The notes under the pieces are model-generated. The model did no database searches. It was given only the letters and a program-made list of their open reading frames with translations, and was not told the DNA's origin. This document shows, piece by piece, positions 9,413 to 20,396 of a stretch of DNA of 64,000 nucleotides (position 1 is the stretch's first letter; every line of letters begins with the position of its first letter). The position numbers and the translations under genes were made by a program. The DNA is from Calamus simplicifolius (Eukaryota > Streptophyta > Magnoliopsida > Arecales > Arecaceae). The DNA lies in assembly GCA_900491605.1 (NCBI GenBank), contig UESW01001594.1, positions 103,898-167,897 on the forward strand, given 5' to 3'.

Positions 9413-11709
9413 ATGAGCCTATCTATCCCTTCAAACCAGTCTTATTACACTCCACATCCAATGGAAGAGGTAGATGAATCAGAGGCCAATTGGCTTGATG
9501 GTTCGGGCGAGGAGCTTGTAAGAGAGCTCCTTGATGATAGCACACCCTTCTTCGTCTGGCCCAAGTTCAAAGAACCTGAACCATATGCATGCCGTGAATC
9601 CATAATCAAGAAGCTCATCTCAACGGTCTACTCCGGCCCAACAATTGGTGATGTCGAGAGTGCACTATCTGCAACCTCTCAGAGTGGTGAATCAGATGGC
9701 CATGGCAGTCCCCGGCCCATGTATGTTCATGAAGCTTTTCTTCACTTGAATTCTGTTCTTTTATTGGCACGTTGTTGGGTTTGCAGTCTTGTGTTTGATT
9801 GGCTATATTTGTTTCCTTCTCTTCTTGCAGTATTTCATTACCAGAGAAAGGATTGGGTAAGATGGAGAGTAAGTATACTGTAAGGATCAAGACCTATGGG
9901 AATGGGCTTGTTGATGATGGCTACAAGTGGAGGAAGTATGGGCAGAAATCCATCAAGAACAGTCCTAATCCAAGGTCCTTTCTTATGTCTCATAAATGCT
10001 TACCCTTAAAAATGTTGATAATATATTAGTTGTTTCCCTAAACTCCAGAGGACTAGGGTGTCTTCAAGGAGTACTCTGTTTTACTACATTCTTCCATGCT
10101 GTCTTACTGCTGCTGCTTGTCTTTCCCTGTTGCCCTGTGATTCTCCACCTGCAATAAATTTTCCAATTCAATGATGTCAATCAACTGAGTTTCCTCTCAA
10201 TGATATATAACGGCTTTTTGTTTTTTCCCTTCTGTCATGGAGTAAATAGGAGAAATTAACAAAAAAAAAAAAAAATCAAGCACAATAACATCAAATAGTT
10301 TTTCAGAAGCATGATCCTTGTATGGTTACTGCAAGCTTTGAACATCTGAAGGTTACAAATCTCTCAGATGATCATTACCCTTCCAAGTAATGAGCACTTC
10401 AGTCATTGAATTTTGAGCACCCACATCCACCATTCGAGCCACAGACAAATCCTCCACTAGACTTTGGCATGAATAGCTTCTGAAGATGATGACAAAAATG
10501 TCCCTATCACCTTAATGTACCAGATTTTTATAACCATAGAATTACTTTTCTCACAAGGAACAAATTTCATCAACCAAAAATACCGAAAGCAAAACTATTG
10601 TCAATCTACAAAGCTTCTATCTCTTTTTCTGCACACAGAATTCTACAACTAGTTTCCATAAATGAGAAAAAATATGTTTGGGTCGGTGCAATATGAGTGC
10701 AACCATCACTTTCCCCACTTAGATGCTTTATCTCCCTCTGAAATCCTCCCCTTTGAGGAGAAAACTCATAAATAAGCTATACCCCACCTGCACCCCGGAA
10801 TTGGATGCCAGTCCATTCTAAATTCATGCCTCCTACCTGCCATTCCAAAAAGACTTGCCTTGCCTTGCTTTGCTCTACTTTAGATCCTTCCACGCCAACC
10901 TATATGGAAGTTAGCAACCCTATGCTCGCATCTTCTGTTCTGCGACTCTGCTTCCAAATGTGACAAATATAAACCTGCACGAAATAAAAATTAACCAGAT
11001 TTGCTTAAGGCCCCCTGATTGAAACCTTTAACCATATGCTGCCATTTTGTCTCCCTGGTGAAGTTTCACACAGCAACAAGCAAGAGCACATCCAAGCATC
11101 ACAAAAAATGCTATCAATATCCCCAAAGTTTTGTGCCACTGTCATGGTCTCATATTTTTTGTTTCTGGACAGGAGCTACTACAGGTGCACCAACCCAAGA
11201 TGTAACGCCAAGAAGCAGGTGGAGAGGTCGACGGATGATCCAGAGACGCACATTGTCACTTATGAAGGCCTCCACCTCCACTACACCTACCCGCATTTTC
11301 TCTTTACTCGGACTCAGGATTACTCAGCTGCCGACCTTCATGCGTCTAAGAAATCAAAATTCAATCCGTCAGCATGCAGACCCAAGTAGCTGATTGCCCA
11401 GCTGTTATGGAGGGCACGGCATGGAGCCCGTCGATAATTGAGCAGCAGCCATTGCAGGCTGATGTCGGTGGAGATCAAAGCCCACGAGAAGGGTTTCTGG
11501 AAGAAGAAGTAGTGCACTGTCCGGTTAGAGTGGACACTTCGCAGCAGGGGTTTCTTGAAGATCTCATGGAGAGCCCACAAGGGCTGTTAGAAGATGTAGT
11601 GCCATTGCTGGTGAGAAAGCCATCCACTTCGACCACTGATCTGCGCTCCTTGTCCCCAGCATCTTCTCCTTCCTATTCCTCCCTTTATTGGACGCACAAC
11701 CCTTCTTAA
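9413..11709 (+). CDS. WRKY49: WRKY transcription factor, group IIc, WRKY49-like (C-terminal frameshift)
   Basis: This would be a nuclear DNA-binding regulator of the WRKY family, which binds W-boxes (TTGAC). Coding exons are 9413-9720, 9831-9974 and 11173-11389. The introns start GTATGT and GTCCTT and end in GCAG and ACAG. The second intron splits the codon of the arginine in NSPNPR, the position conserved in WRKY domains. The domain has DDGYKWRKYGQKSIKN with WRKYGQK at about residues 136-142, and a zinc finger C-X4-C-X23-H-X-H at about C156, C161, H185 and H187. The unusual QKSIKNSPNPRSYYRC form points to WRKY49. The N-terminal region is acidic and carries no other domain I recognise. As given, the frame stops at 11387-11389, making 222 residues. 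A second frame from about 11374 to 11709 encodes a serine- and acid-rich tail that looks like the true C-terminus, so one base appears lost near 11375-11389. Confidence 0.88.
9975..11172 (+). other. WRKY49-like gene, intron 2
   Basis: This 1.2-kb intron has donor GTCCTT, which is GT but otherwise weak, and acceptor TTCTGGACAG. It includes an A-run at about 10260-10274. No ORF or repeat that I recognise lies within it. Confidence 0.75.
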
Positions 11710-13110
11710 CTCGATGTGAGAGTACTGAATAGCATTGGCTGAATAGAAACTGTGAGCAAAGGGACAAAGATGGTAGCGTATAGGTGGTTATTTGGTAGCT
11801 GGGAGGATAAGTATATAATTTGACGTACTCAGAACTGCATGGGTACAACGTAGTTACTACGGTCCTCTTTTATACCATGTAATACTTCGGTACTGGATGC
11901 GAGAGTACGGTTAGCAAGTACTACAAACTCAATGTACCATTTGTTAATATAATTTTATGTATTGGTTGTTCGTTGCTGCAGGGATCTCTGCTAATTATGT
12001 CTCCCTTTTTTATGTGCTTCAGAGCTTTTGATATTGCACTAGGAGGAGGATTACCCTGTTATAAAAAGCTTTGGTGATATATTGGCCATTGCTTCTTCTT
12101 TTTTTCCCCTTCTTTTCCCTCCCAGGTGAGCACGGTCAATTTCAAGAAATAACGGTGGAGTCAAAATTTCAACCATCTACTTTGATAAGGGCATTCCATA
12201 AAGATCGAACTCGAGATAGGGAAATTAAGACCATCACAGTGAGCATATTATTACGAAATGCATGAATACTGAGAAAGGAAGAATTTTTCAGGTTATAAAA
12301 TGTATGTGAATAAGAAAAGGTAGACGCTAACCCAACTTGGATCATTCCCACTTGTAGCCTGAACGACGATCTGACTCTTTCCCACTTGTGATCTGACTCA
12401 TCCAGCCAGTTCCATAATCAAACCTTGAAGCATTATCACCAAGTGGTAAGGTTGGTCCAGCCAAAATGTTCTGTACCAAGTAAAGTTTACAAAATCAGTA
12501 CTCAGGCTTATAATTGATATATTAATGGTTCGATGGAGGTATAAATTGTATTTCATACTAAAATATAGTATTTATTTTATTTTAATCACTTGACATTTAG
12601 TGGTATCAAAAGGAATAGATCGATTGAGATCAATTTAATTCATACCAAATCAAAACTTTATATGATATTGATACTCTTCAACAACCTCTGGTACTAAGAG
12701 TACTTAAATATAATGCATTTTATAAGGTAGATCCAAGTTAAAGCGAAAAATGAAACATAAATTCAGCTCTTATCCATCATTGCAAACATGAACATGAACC
12801 CATCATAACCGGAAAAGCTTTTTGTGCATCGCGTGCGGTGCAGGATATATGCACTACGCATGATAATTGGCCGCGCATGCCTCAAAAATATTTTTATTCT
12901 TTTTTATATTGCATGTGCTGTGAATATTGCGCATGGTGCATGCGCTCGCACGGTACAAAAGGACTTTTTTTTGTAATGTGGGGTTCAAATAGTCTATCTT
13001 TATACTTAGAACTAGGTTAGGAAGCTTGAGGCCCAACCTCATGGATCTAATACTTGTCAACAGTACTAGCAACTAAAGTTATGGGTAAGGCTAGTCTTAT
13101 GATGTCAAAG
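11710..13110. other. intergenic region 3' of the WRKY gene
   Basis: The WRKY 3' untranslated region probably runs to about 11950-12000, though no single polyadenylation site is obvious. The rest is AT-rich sequence without genes, apart from the inverted-repeat element at about 12813-12968. Confidence 0.4.
12813..12968. mobile_element. small inverted-repeat element (MITE-like)
   Basis: The left arm AAAAGCTTTTTGTGCATCGC and the reverse complement of the right arm, AAAAGTCCTTTTGTACCGTG, are imperfect inverted repeats about 155 bp apart. The interior is rich in TGCGCATG-like words (GCGTGCGG, CGCGCATGC, GCGCATGG, TGCATGCGC). The size and form fit a MITE. I could not identify a clean target duplication, so the family and exact ends are unknown. 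Confidence 0.35.
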
Positions 13111-13115
13111 GCAAG

Positions 13116-15169
13116 TGTTGGATGGATAGATGGGATTACTGACGATCGAATAAGATAAGAATTTTAAATTTTGCTATGGTTATCTTCAAGGATAAAATGA
13201 GTTGGAGGTTCTGATCTTCGGTGAGATCCCCATGATCAGAACAATCCGATCAAAACTCTTATCATGAAGAAGATAAGCGTGGATTAAAATATTAAATCCG
13301 ATTGGTGCGAAAGCGATACCGGTAATCAAACTTATGAACAATCATGGCAATCATTACTTAATTAGAGAAAATAATTGCGTACCTTTTTACTAAAGATTTT
13401 CTCGTGAATAAGGAAGCGTTCGTGCATGAAGACTCCTCTGCGTGAAGGCTTCTGTACCGGAGACTCTTCGAAGGAGTGGAGACTCTGAGATTGCTGATTC
13501 TTCTTAGGAATAAACGGGATAATCTTTAATCCTCAACTCCCTGAATGAGCAAAGGGTATGGCCAAGGAAATAAGCAAGGATTTTTTGTGAATAAAAATCA
13601 GCCGAATTCTTTTATGTTTCTCTCTTCTGGATCTCACAGTCTTTACTGTTCTTAAAAACAGATGAAGACGGGCAGATAAAAAATGAAAAAAGATTTCTCT
13701 TAACTTTTTTCGATCATGATGCTCGCTATTTATAAATGGGAAGTGATACTCTGATCGAAAAAAGTATCGTGTCCCTACGGGAGAGACGCTTCTCATCATC
13801 ATCCAAAGATGCACGAAGAAGAAGACACCGCTTCATAAAAAAAAATACGTTGTCTCTTCTGCGCCTGATCTGAGAACATCATGCCCAACTTATAATAGGC
13901 CCATTGGTCTAGAGCTCATTGGGACCAAGGCCCATAGAGCCTAAACCCAAAGTCCTCAAACCACCCATAGCCTCCACTATGGTCACGGATCCATGTTACA
14001 GAGTTTAGTTTCATTAAGAAACTTTTCTCCAAATTTTTCTAAAAAATAAACACAATATTAGATGGCATTACTTGCTCATCGCGTCACCTAAAATTTTAAA
14101 AATGAATTCTTAAAATTTAGGAGCGAGTTTCCTTTTATGGTCTACACCTTGGACTTCACGGGACACACATAATTTAGCTCCCAAGAATATTGTCCTTACA
14201 CCGCCATTCCCTATGATTCGGGATAATATTCTTAGTCGTGATTTATTTTCACTAGAAAATTACAACTGCACTCCAAGATATGCGCGACATTTACGTCGAG
14301 ATAAAATAAATTATCACATAAGATAATCCCATCCCTGACCTATGAGATCGATACGCAAATGGTTCCTTCATGCGACACTCGAATATTGGCATCAAATAAT
14401 TTGTATACTATCACTTGTCCAATATCCATCTAGCACCTTGAGCTCTAGGTTCCCTCATATCCATCCACTGAGCGTCATGAATCAACCCATCGATTGATCA
14501 TGTCTACGCTCGATCTATAAAGATCACTATGCATAGTTTTAAGATGGATTAATTTGAACCTCTCAAGGAGTGTTATTACTTTCTCATGGAAAGTACATGA
14601 ATGACTATATTGCGAGTATATTCTTAGACTCTAGTGGCATATGCCCAACCCACCGAGTATTAATCATTTATGGACTTTGCTCATTTGGTGAATCAAAGCA
14701 TATACGCTATAAGTCTGAGTTCAATGACTTGCTCAAGCTTAAGAACAATCGTACTCTCATAGCTATGAGTTAAATTTCATGATAGTACATTTTCAAAATT
14801 TATTCTCATGTAAGTCTGTCAATACGCAATATGCATACTAGTATACTAATTCGAGAATCCCTCTCAAATAGTCAAGACAAACTATTTCCCCAATTGAAAT
14901 TACGTAACTTCAATTTCTCATAATAAAGCGCCTAACTTTATTAAAATTATGACAATTATATTTCGAATGTAATAAAATGATCTCATGTCGTTTGTACTCA
15001 TGTGCAAAGCATCTCGAGCACTCAAGATCATTATTTCTAACATTCATAGACCTTTCAGGAGAATTACATAAACAAGTATATAGGATGCAAATATCAAATC
15101 ATTTATTATATATCATCTGATATCAATCATCATAGAAAAATTATGTCTTTTAGACCACAATTTCCAACA
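13116..15169 (-). mobile_element. copia 1 3' LTR (left copy on plus strand)
   Basis: This LTR is 2054 bp, TGTTGGATGG to ATTTCCAACA. It is very similar throughout to the copy at 22373-24522. The right copy is 96 bp longer, mostly through two local tandem duplications that this copy lacks. An LTR of about 2.1 kb is long for a copia element. Confidence 0.93.
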
Positions 15170-15170
15170 T

Positions 15171-15180
15171 ACTCCCACTT
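15171..15180 (-). other. copia 1 polypurine tract
   Basis: The minus strand reads AAGTGGGAGT immediately upstream of the 3' LTR. This is the purine run that primes plus-strand DNA synthesis in LTR elements. Confidence 0.8.
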
Positions 15181-15272
15181 GGGCTAAAATACATATTACC
15201 ATAACCTAACTCCCATCCCCTCAATATGACTTGTAAAAATATTTCCCTTAAGGGTCTTGGTAAAGGGATCAG

Positions 15273-15968
15273 CTAAGTTTTCCAATGAGGCGATCTTGAG
15301 CACTTCCACTTTTTCCGTTGCACAAACTCTCGAATCAAGTGAAACATGCACTCAATGTGCTTGCCTTTAGTGTGATAACGAGGTTCCTTCACTTGAGCAA
15401 TCGCAGTCGTATTGTCACAATACAGTGTTAAAGGTCTCTCAATTGAATGTACAATCTCCAATTCCATAAGAAACTTTCTTAGCCAAACTACTTCTTTTGC
15501 GGCCTCAGATGCTGCCACATACTCAGCTTCCATGGTGGAGTCTACGATACAAGATTGTTTTACACTCCTCCAACTGATAGCAGCACCACCTAATGTAAAT
15601 AAAAAACCGGATGTAGATCTTCTAGAATCTTTATCTGCCTGAAAATCAAAATCAGTATATCCCATTGGGATAAGCTCATCACTATGATATACAAGCATAT
15701 AATCTTTCGTTCTCCAAAGATACTTGAAGATATACTTGACAGCTATCCAGTGTTGTATCCCTGGGTTCGACTGGTAATGACTGACCATACCTATGGCGTA
15801 ACAGATATCAGGTCTTGTGCATAACATGGCGTACATAAGGCTACCAACAGCCGAAGCATATGGTACATTACTCATTGTACGTTTTTCCTCATCAGTCTTG
15901 GGACATTGGTCCTTTGATAGAGGAACATCATGCCTGAAGGGTAACATACCCTTTTTGGAGTCGTGCAT
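15273..15968 (-). pseudogene. copia 1 RNase H and connection domain
   Basis: The minus strand reads VPYASAVGSLMYAMLCTRPD and DKDSRRSTSGFLFTLGGAAI, then SWRSVKQSCIVDSTMEAEYV, then YHTKGKHIECMFHLIREFV. These are hallmarks of the copia RT C-terminus and RNase H (RSTSG, the TMEAEY acid residues, and the KHI block). The frame is open for about 230 codons and ends before the PPT. It is separated from the RT by a stop near 15970-16037 and therefore counts as part of a broken polyprotein. Confidence 0.9.
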
Positions 15969-16037
15969 TGAGAACCTATGCAGAATCTTATCTATATAAG
16001 CCGCCTAAGATAAACCCAATGTTCTTGTCTTTTGATC

Positions 16038-16555
16038 TCATAAAAGTTTGACTCCAAGAACATAGCTAGCATCTCCGAAATCTTTCATACTGAACTGATG
16101 TGATAGCCAAATCTTGACTGAGGACAATGCTGTGACATCATTTCCAATAAGCAATAAATTATCTACATATAATATCAGAAACACTACAGCTTTACCATCT
16201 AATCTCTTGTAGACACATGGCTCATCAGAGTTCTGATTAAAACCATAGGATTTAATTGCCTGATCGAATCTAATGTTCCATGATCTGGATGCTTGTTTAA
16301 GTCCATAAATGGACCTTTTAAGCTTGCAAACCATGTTCTCTTGGCCTCGAGATATGAACCCCTCTTGTTGGACCATATAGATAGCTCGTCAAGATATCCA
16401 TTGAGGAAAGTGGTCTTGACGTCCATCTGCCAAATCTCATAGTCAAAATGAGCTGCTATGGCCAAGAGAATCCGAATCGACTTTAGCATGGCAACAGGTA
16501 AAAAAGTTTCCTCATAATCTATACCCTCCTTCTGGGTATAGCCCTTTGCCACCAA
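16038..16555 (-). pseudogene. copia 1 reverse transcriptase, YVDN active site
   Basis: On the minus strand the frame reads MVAKGYTQKEGIDYEETF, then QMDVKTTFLNGYLDE, then (after a frameshift around 16380-16200) KLKRSIYGLKQASRSWNIRF and FLILYVDNLLLIGNDV. All are conserved blocks of copia reverse transcriptase. The catalytic box is normally YVDD. Here codons at 16158-16169 give YVDN, an aspartate-to-asparagine change at a metal-binding residue that should abolish activity. The frameshift alone would also block translation. Confidence 0.92.
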
Positions 16556-16824
16556 CCGTGCTTTGAAGGTTTCAACCTTCTCATCCGGTCCTCTCTTTCT
16601 CTTGTAGATCTACTTGCACCCAATGGGTTTGATCCCAGCCGGTGCATCTACAATATCCCAAACTTCATTCGAGTACATAGATTCCATTTCTTATTCCATA
16701 GCCTTGTGCCATTGGTCTGCATCTACATCCGTGATAGCTTCATTGTAACTAGTGGGATTCGATTCTTGTTCATTGGAGATTGCCACATAGGATTCTCCAA
16801 AGAACATAAACCTATTAGGTCGTC

Positions 16825-17931
16825 TCAAATTCTCCCACTGCGACGAACCATGGGTGTCGCATCTAATACTGGTTTGGCAATAGGTGTTTCATCCTTATCA
16901 TTATGTCTTGAATCGAAAGATGATCCCTCAGGTGTATGTTCTTGTAGAACCACCTTTTTAGGATCAACGGTATTAATACAATCATCTTCCAATAATCTAG
17001 CATTCGTGCTAACGAACACATTTTGACTCTCAGGATTATAGAAGTAGCCGCCTACAGTTCCTTTTGGAAAACCAACCCAGTAGCAAAGTATAGATCTTGG
17101 TCCGAATTTAGACATCTTTTCAGTCAATACATAACCAGGATATCCACATACTTTGAGGTACCTTGGATTGGACTTACGTCCAGTCCACATCTCATAGGGA
17201 GTCTTGGGTACTGACTTAGATGGGACTAAATTCAAAATATATGCTGTCATTTCTAGAGCATATCCCCAAAAGGATTCTAGTAAACTCGCATGACACATCA
17301 TGCATCTTACCATCTCAAGTAGAGTTATATTTCTCCTTTCTGCTATCCCATTTTGTTGTGTTATTCTAAGAGCAGTAAGTTGAGAAACAATGCCATTGTC
17401 AATGAGGAATTGTTTATATTCTTCAAGAAGGTATTCACCTCCATGATCTGATCTATCAGCTTTGATTCGTTTTCCCAACTGATTCTCAACTTCAGCCTTG
17501 AACTGCTTAAACTTTATAAATGCTTCAGACTTATGTCGCATCAGATAAACATATCCATATCTTGAGTAATCATCAGTAAAAGTAATGAAATACTCAAAAC
17601 CTCCTTGGGCTTGTACCGTCATTAGTCTACATACATCAGTGTGCACCAAGTCCAGTAAATCAGAGGCCCTAAGGCCTTTGGTCTTAAAAGACCTTCTAGT
17701 CATTTTTCCTTCCAAACAGGATTTGCACTGAGGCATTTTATCTATATCCAATGGACCCAAGGATCCATCCTGGATAAACCTCTTAATCCTATTAAGCTTT
17801 ATGTGACCTAGTCTTAAATGCCAAAGTGTTTTCTCATTGTGTTCAGTTTTTCTCTTATTTGAGACAGTATGCACTATTTCAGTGTCATTGGATGTGGGAG
17901 TTATTGGATGTACATAATATAAATTCCTAAT
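16825..17931 (-). pseudogene. copia 1 integrase
   Basis: The minus strand runs from the GAG-pre-integrase block (TLWHLRLGHIKLNRIKRFI, then CKSCLEGKMTRRSF) into the integrase core. The three catalytic acids are visible as LVHTDVC, then ADRSDHGGEY, then QQNGIAERRN. The C-terminal part has the copia GYPGYV and YWVGFPKG blocks and a tail ending in VRRSGRI. The frame is open for some 370 codons. Its 5' end runs into the nested solo LTR at 17931. This is the best preserved domain of the element. Confidence 0.92.
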
Positions 17932-19435
17932 TGTTGGCCCATATGGCAACCAAGAGGAGGGTGAATTGGGTTCTTTAAATATTTTAACCTTTTAAAAAAC
18001 TATATGCTTGGAGATAGATGAAATTAAATGTCATGCGAATATTAAACACAACTAAAGAGATAGAGAAAGAGATAATCAAAGCACGGCAAACACAAAAGTT
18101 TTATAGTGGTTCGGTGTATCCAACACCTACGTCCACTCCCAAGATCCACTTGGGTCCACACTATAATCCTCTTGATTACAGTCGAGTTGTTTTACAATAT
18201 CACAACTCAAACTTGTTGTTTCCCAGGGATCACAACGAACCCAGCCGGTTTTCCGAGCTCACCAGCACAAAACCCTAAACTCAAGCTAATCTAGCTTGAC
18301 CCGAGGTATACTACCTCCACTAGTTCAATCCCCTTGATAGAACTAGCACAAATAAAAAAGAATAATGTTTTTCAATAATACAAAGCTCCTCAAATGAGCA
18401 AATATTCAAAATAAAGGAATAAGGTTAGAAAAGCCTGATTTGAAGATGATTGAATTTGAGCTTTTCTTCTTTTCTTCTTTTCCTCTTCTCTTTGAAGATG
18501 TTGAATCAGGCCTCAGCTTTGATTCGTTGCAAATGTTGCAGATGAAAGTTGAAAATCTCAAAAACAGAGCTTTATCCTCCTTTTGGAAGTCCTCCGATTT
18601 TTCCAATATGAGTGCCTTGGATTTCTCTTTGAGCTTTTTGGAGTGGAAGGATTTGAGTTTGAACTCTTTTCTCTTTGATTTCATGCTCAAGACTTCACAG
18701 ATTTTTGATTTGAAAGCACTCTCTTTTTCATTTTTCCTTCGTTGTTTTTTCAAACGGGCGTTCTCCCCTTTTATAGATTTCCTTTAATCCATTTTTGTGA
18801 GAAAACTAACCGTTGGAATGTACCTGAAAGTTTTTCCAAACAAAATATATCCGTTAGAAGTTAGGTAAAAAGAAAATATTACCGTTAGAGCTGATCTGGC
18901 ATTTTAAAATTTCGTTCCAGATAGGTTGGAGTCGGCTCCAACTTTTCAGGTGTCGGCTCCAAGTCGTTTATCCAAAAATAGAAAGTTCTGAGTTCCTTGA
19001 GGAGTCGGCTATGAAAAAGTTAGGTGTCGACTCGCCATGGTTAGGTGTCGGCTCCAAAAGACTGTAAGTGTCAGCTCCAAGGTAGTCAAAAATTAAGCAT
19101 TCTGTCCCCGCATCGGAGTTGGCTCCAGACACTGTAAGTGTCGACTCCGAAACTCTGGGTGTCGGCTCCGAAACTCTAGGTGTCGGCTCCGAACCGTATC
19201 AAAAATCAGAAGAATATTTGACTGGCCATGGGGTCGGCTCCAGAATTCCTAGGTGTCGACTCGAGGCTCTGAAACTTTGAAATTTATATTTTGCAATTGA
19301 TTCAAAACACGTTTCTTAATGCCTTTAAATCAATCAAATATTTTTAAGCCCCGAAACACTTGTCAAATCTATTAGTAATCAAATAAATATACTAAATTTG
19401 TTTATTAATCATCAAAATCAACAATTGGGTCAACA
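17932..19435. mobile_element. solo LTR (1504 bp) nested in copia 1
   Basis: The insertion starts TGTTGGCCCA and ends TGGGTCAACA, inverted repeats with one mismatch and TG...CA ends. It is flanked by perfect 5-bp duplications CTAAT (17927-17931 and 19436-19440). It splits the copia protease/integrase junction: the coding frame leaves the family at KEIYRGSR on one side and resumes at NLYYVHP on the other. No internal retrotransposon domain is present, so a solo LTR formed by recombination is the simplest reading. The orientation is unknown. It holds a degenerate GGTGTCGGCTCC repeat at 18920-19265. Confidence 0.85.
18920..19265. repeat. degenerate GGTGTCGGCTCC repeats in the nested solo LTR
   Basis: About a dozen copies of GGTGTCGGCTCC or GGAGTCGGCTCC variants are scattered at spacings from about 20 to 60 bp. 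Examples are GGTGTCGGCTCCAAG, AGTGTCGACTCCGAA and GGGTCGGCTCCAG. They read as a decayed short tandem repeat, not a coding sequence. Confidence 0.8.
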
Positions 19436-19440
19436 CTAAT

Positions 19441-19775
19441 CTTGATCCTCTATAAATTTCTTTACCATTTCTACTAATTGAAACATCATAATGGAAAGAA
19501 ACATTGTAACCATAGGAAATCAAACATGCTACTGAAATTAAATTTCTTTTAATGTTTGGTACATATAAGCAATCATCCAATACAAGTTTTTTGTTACATC
19601 TAAAAGATAAACTAACTCTACCAATACTAGTAGCTCCCACTTTTACTCCTGTCCCCAACCTCAATAATATCTCTCCTCTATTGAGTTTCCTGGTTACTTG
19701 GAACCCTTGCAATGAATTGCATATGTGATTAGTGGCTCCTGAGTCTACAATCCAGGATACAATAGAATCCACCAC
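19441..19775 (-). pseudogene. copia 1 protease
   Basis: The minus strand reads VDSIVSWIVDSGATNHICNS, the D-S-G active site of the copia aspartic protease. Further on it reads LVLDDCLYVPNIKRNLISVA, the conserved segment that links protease to integrase. It is cut after KEIYRGSR by the nested solo LTR. Confidence 0.92.
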
Positions 19776-20396
19776 TAAACATGTTTCAATAACAAAAATA
19801 TTACCTGCTGCATTCTTCTTGGCAATTAGTTTTGGGCAGTTTGTCTTCCAGTGACCTTTCTAATTGCAGTGAAAACATCTCCCTTTTACTGCTCCTTTAG
19901 CGGTCTTTGTCTTTTTGATCTTGCCACCCGCTACCTTAGGATGTTGCTTCTTCTTTCCTTTGGGCCTTTTGGGCTTAGAAGAAGAAGCCTTAGTAAAGTG
20001 AACTGCCTTTTCCTTCCCTAGAATCTGCTCAGCTGATTGCAGCTCTTTCATGAGCTCTGGGAGGGTCATGCCAAGTTTGTTCATTGAATAGTTAAGTTTG
20101 AATTGATCAAATGAACTTGAGAGGGTTTTCAACACTATATCTATCTGAGTCTCTTGGTCGATCTCAGCACCCAAATCGATGGCCTCATATAGGTAGCCCA
20201 TCACTTTAAGCATATGCTCTCGGACCGGGGTACCTTCAGCCATACGAGTATTGATCAACTTCCTAATAGCACTCTGTCGTGCAGCCCTGCTTGAATGAGC
20301 GAACATCTCTTGGAGACTAAAAATCATATCATAAGCCGTCTCCATGTTTTGATGTTGCTGCTGTAGCACTGGGCTTAAGAAGCCAAGATATAGCAT
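19776..20396 (-). pseudogene. copia 1 gag with zinc knuckle
   Basis: The minus strand carries a UBN2-type gag segment. It includes METAYDMIFSLQEMFAHSSR, MAEGTPVREHMLKVMGYL and TLSSSFDQFKLNYSMNKLGM, followed by a lysine-rich stretch and the CCHC knuckle CFHCN-stop-KGHWKTNCPK. The knuckle is interrupted by a stop codon at about 19858-19860. The N-terminal part of gag, upstream of about 20396, is out of frame. Confidence 0.88.

Noticed and set aside
18406..18787. 115-codon frames on both strands rich in Lys/Glu/Ser and Phe/Leu/Ser
   Set aside because: Low-complexity sequence inside the nested solo LTR, with no family resemblance.
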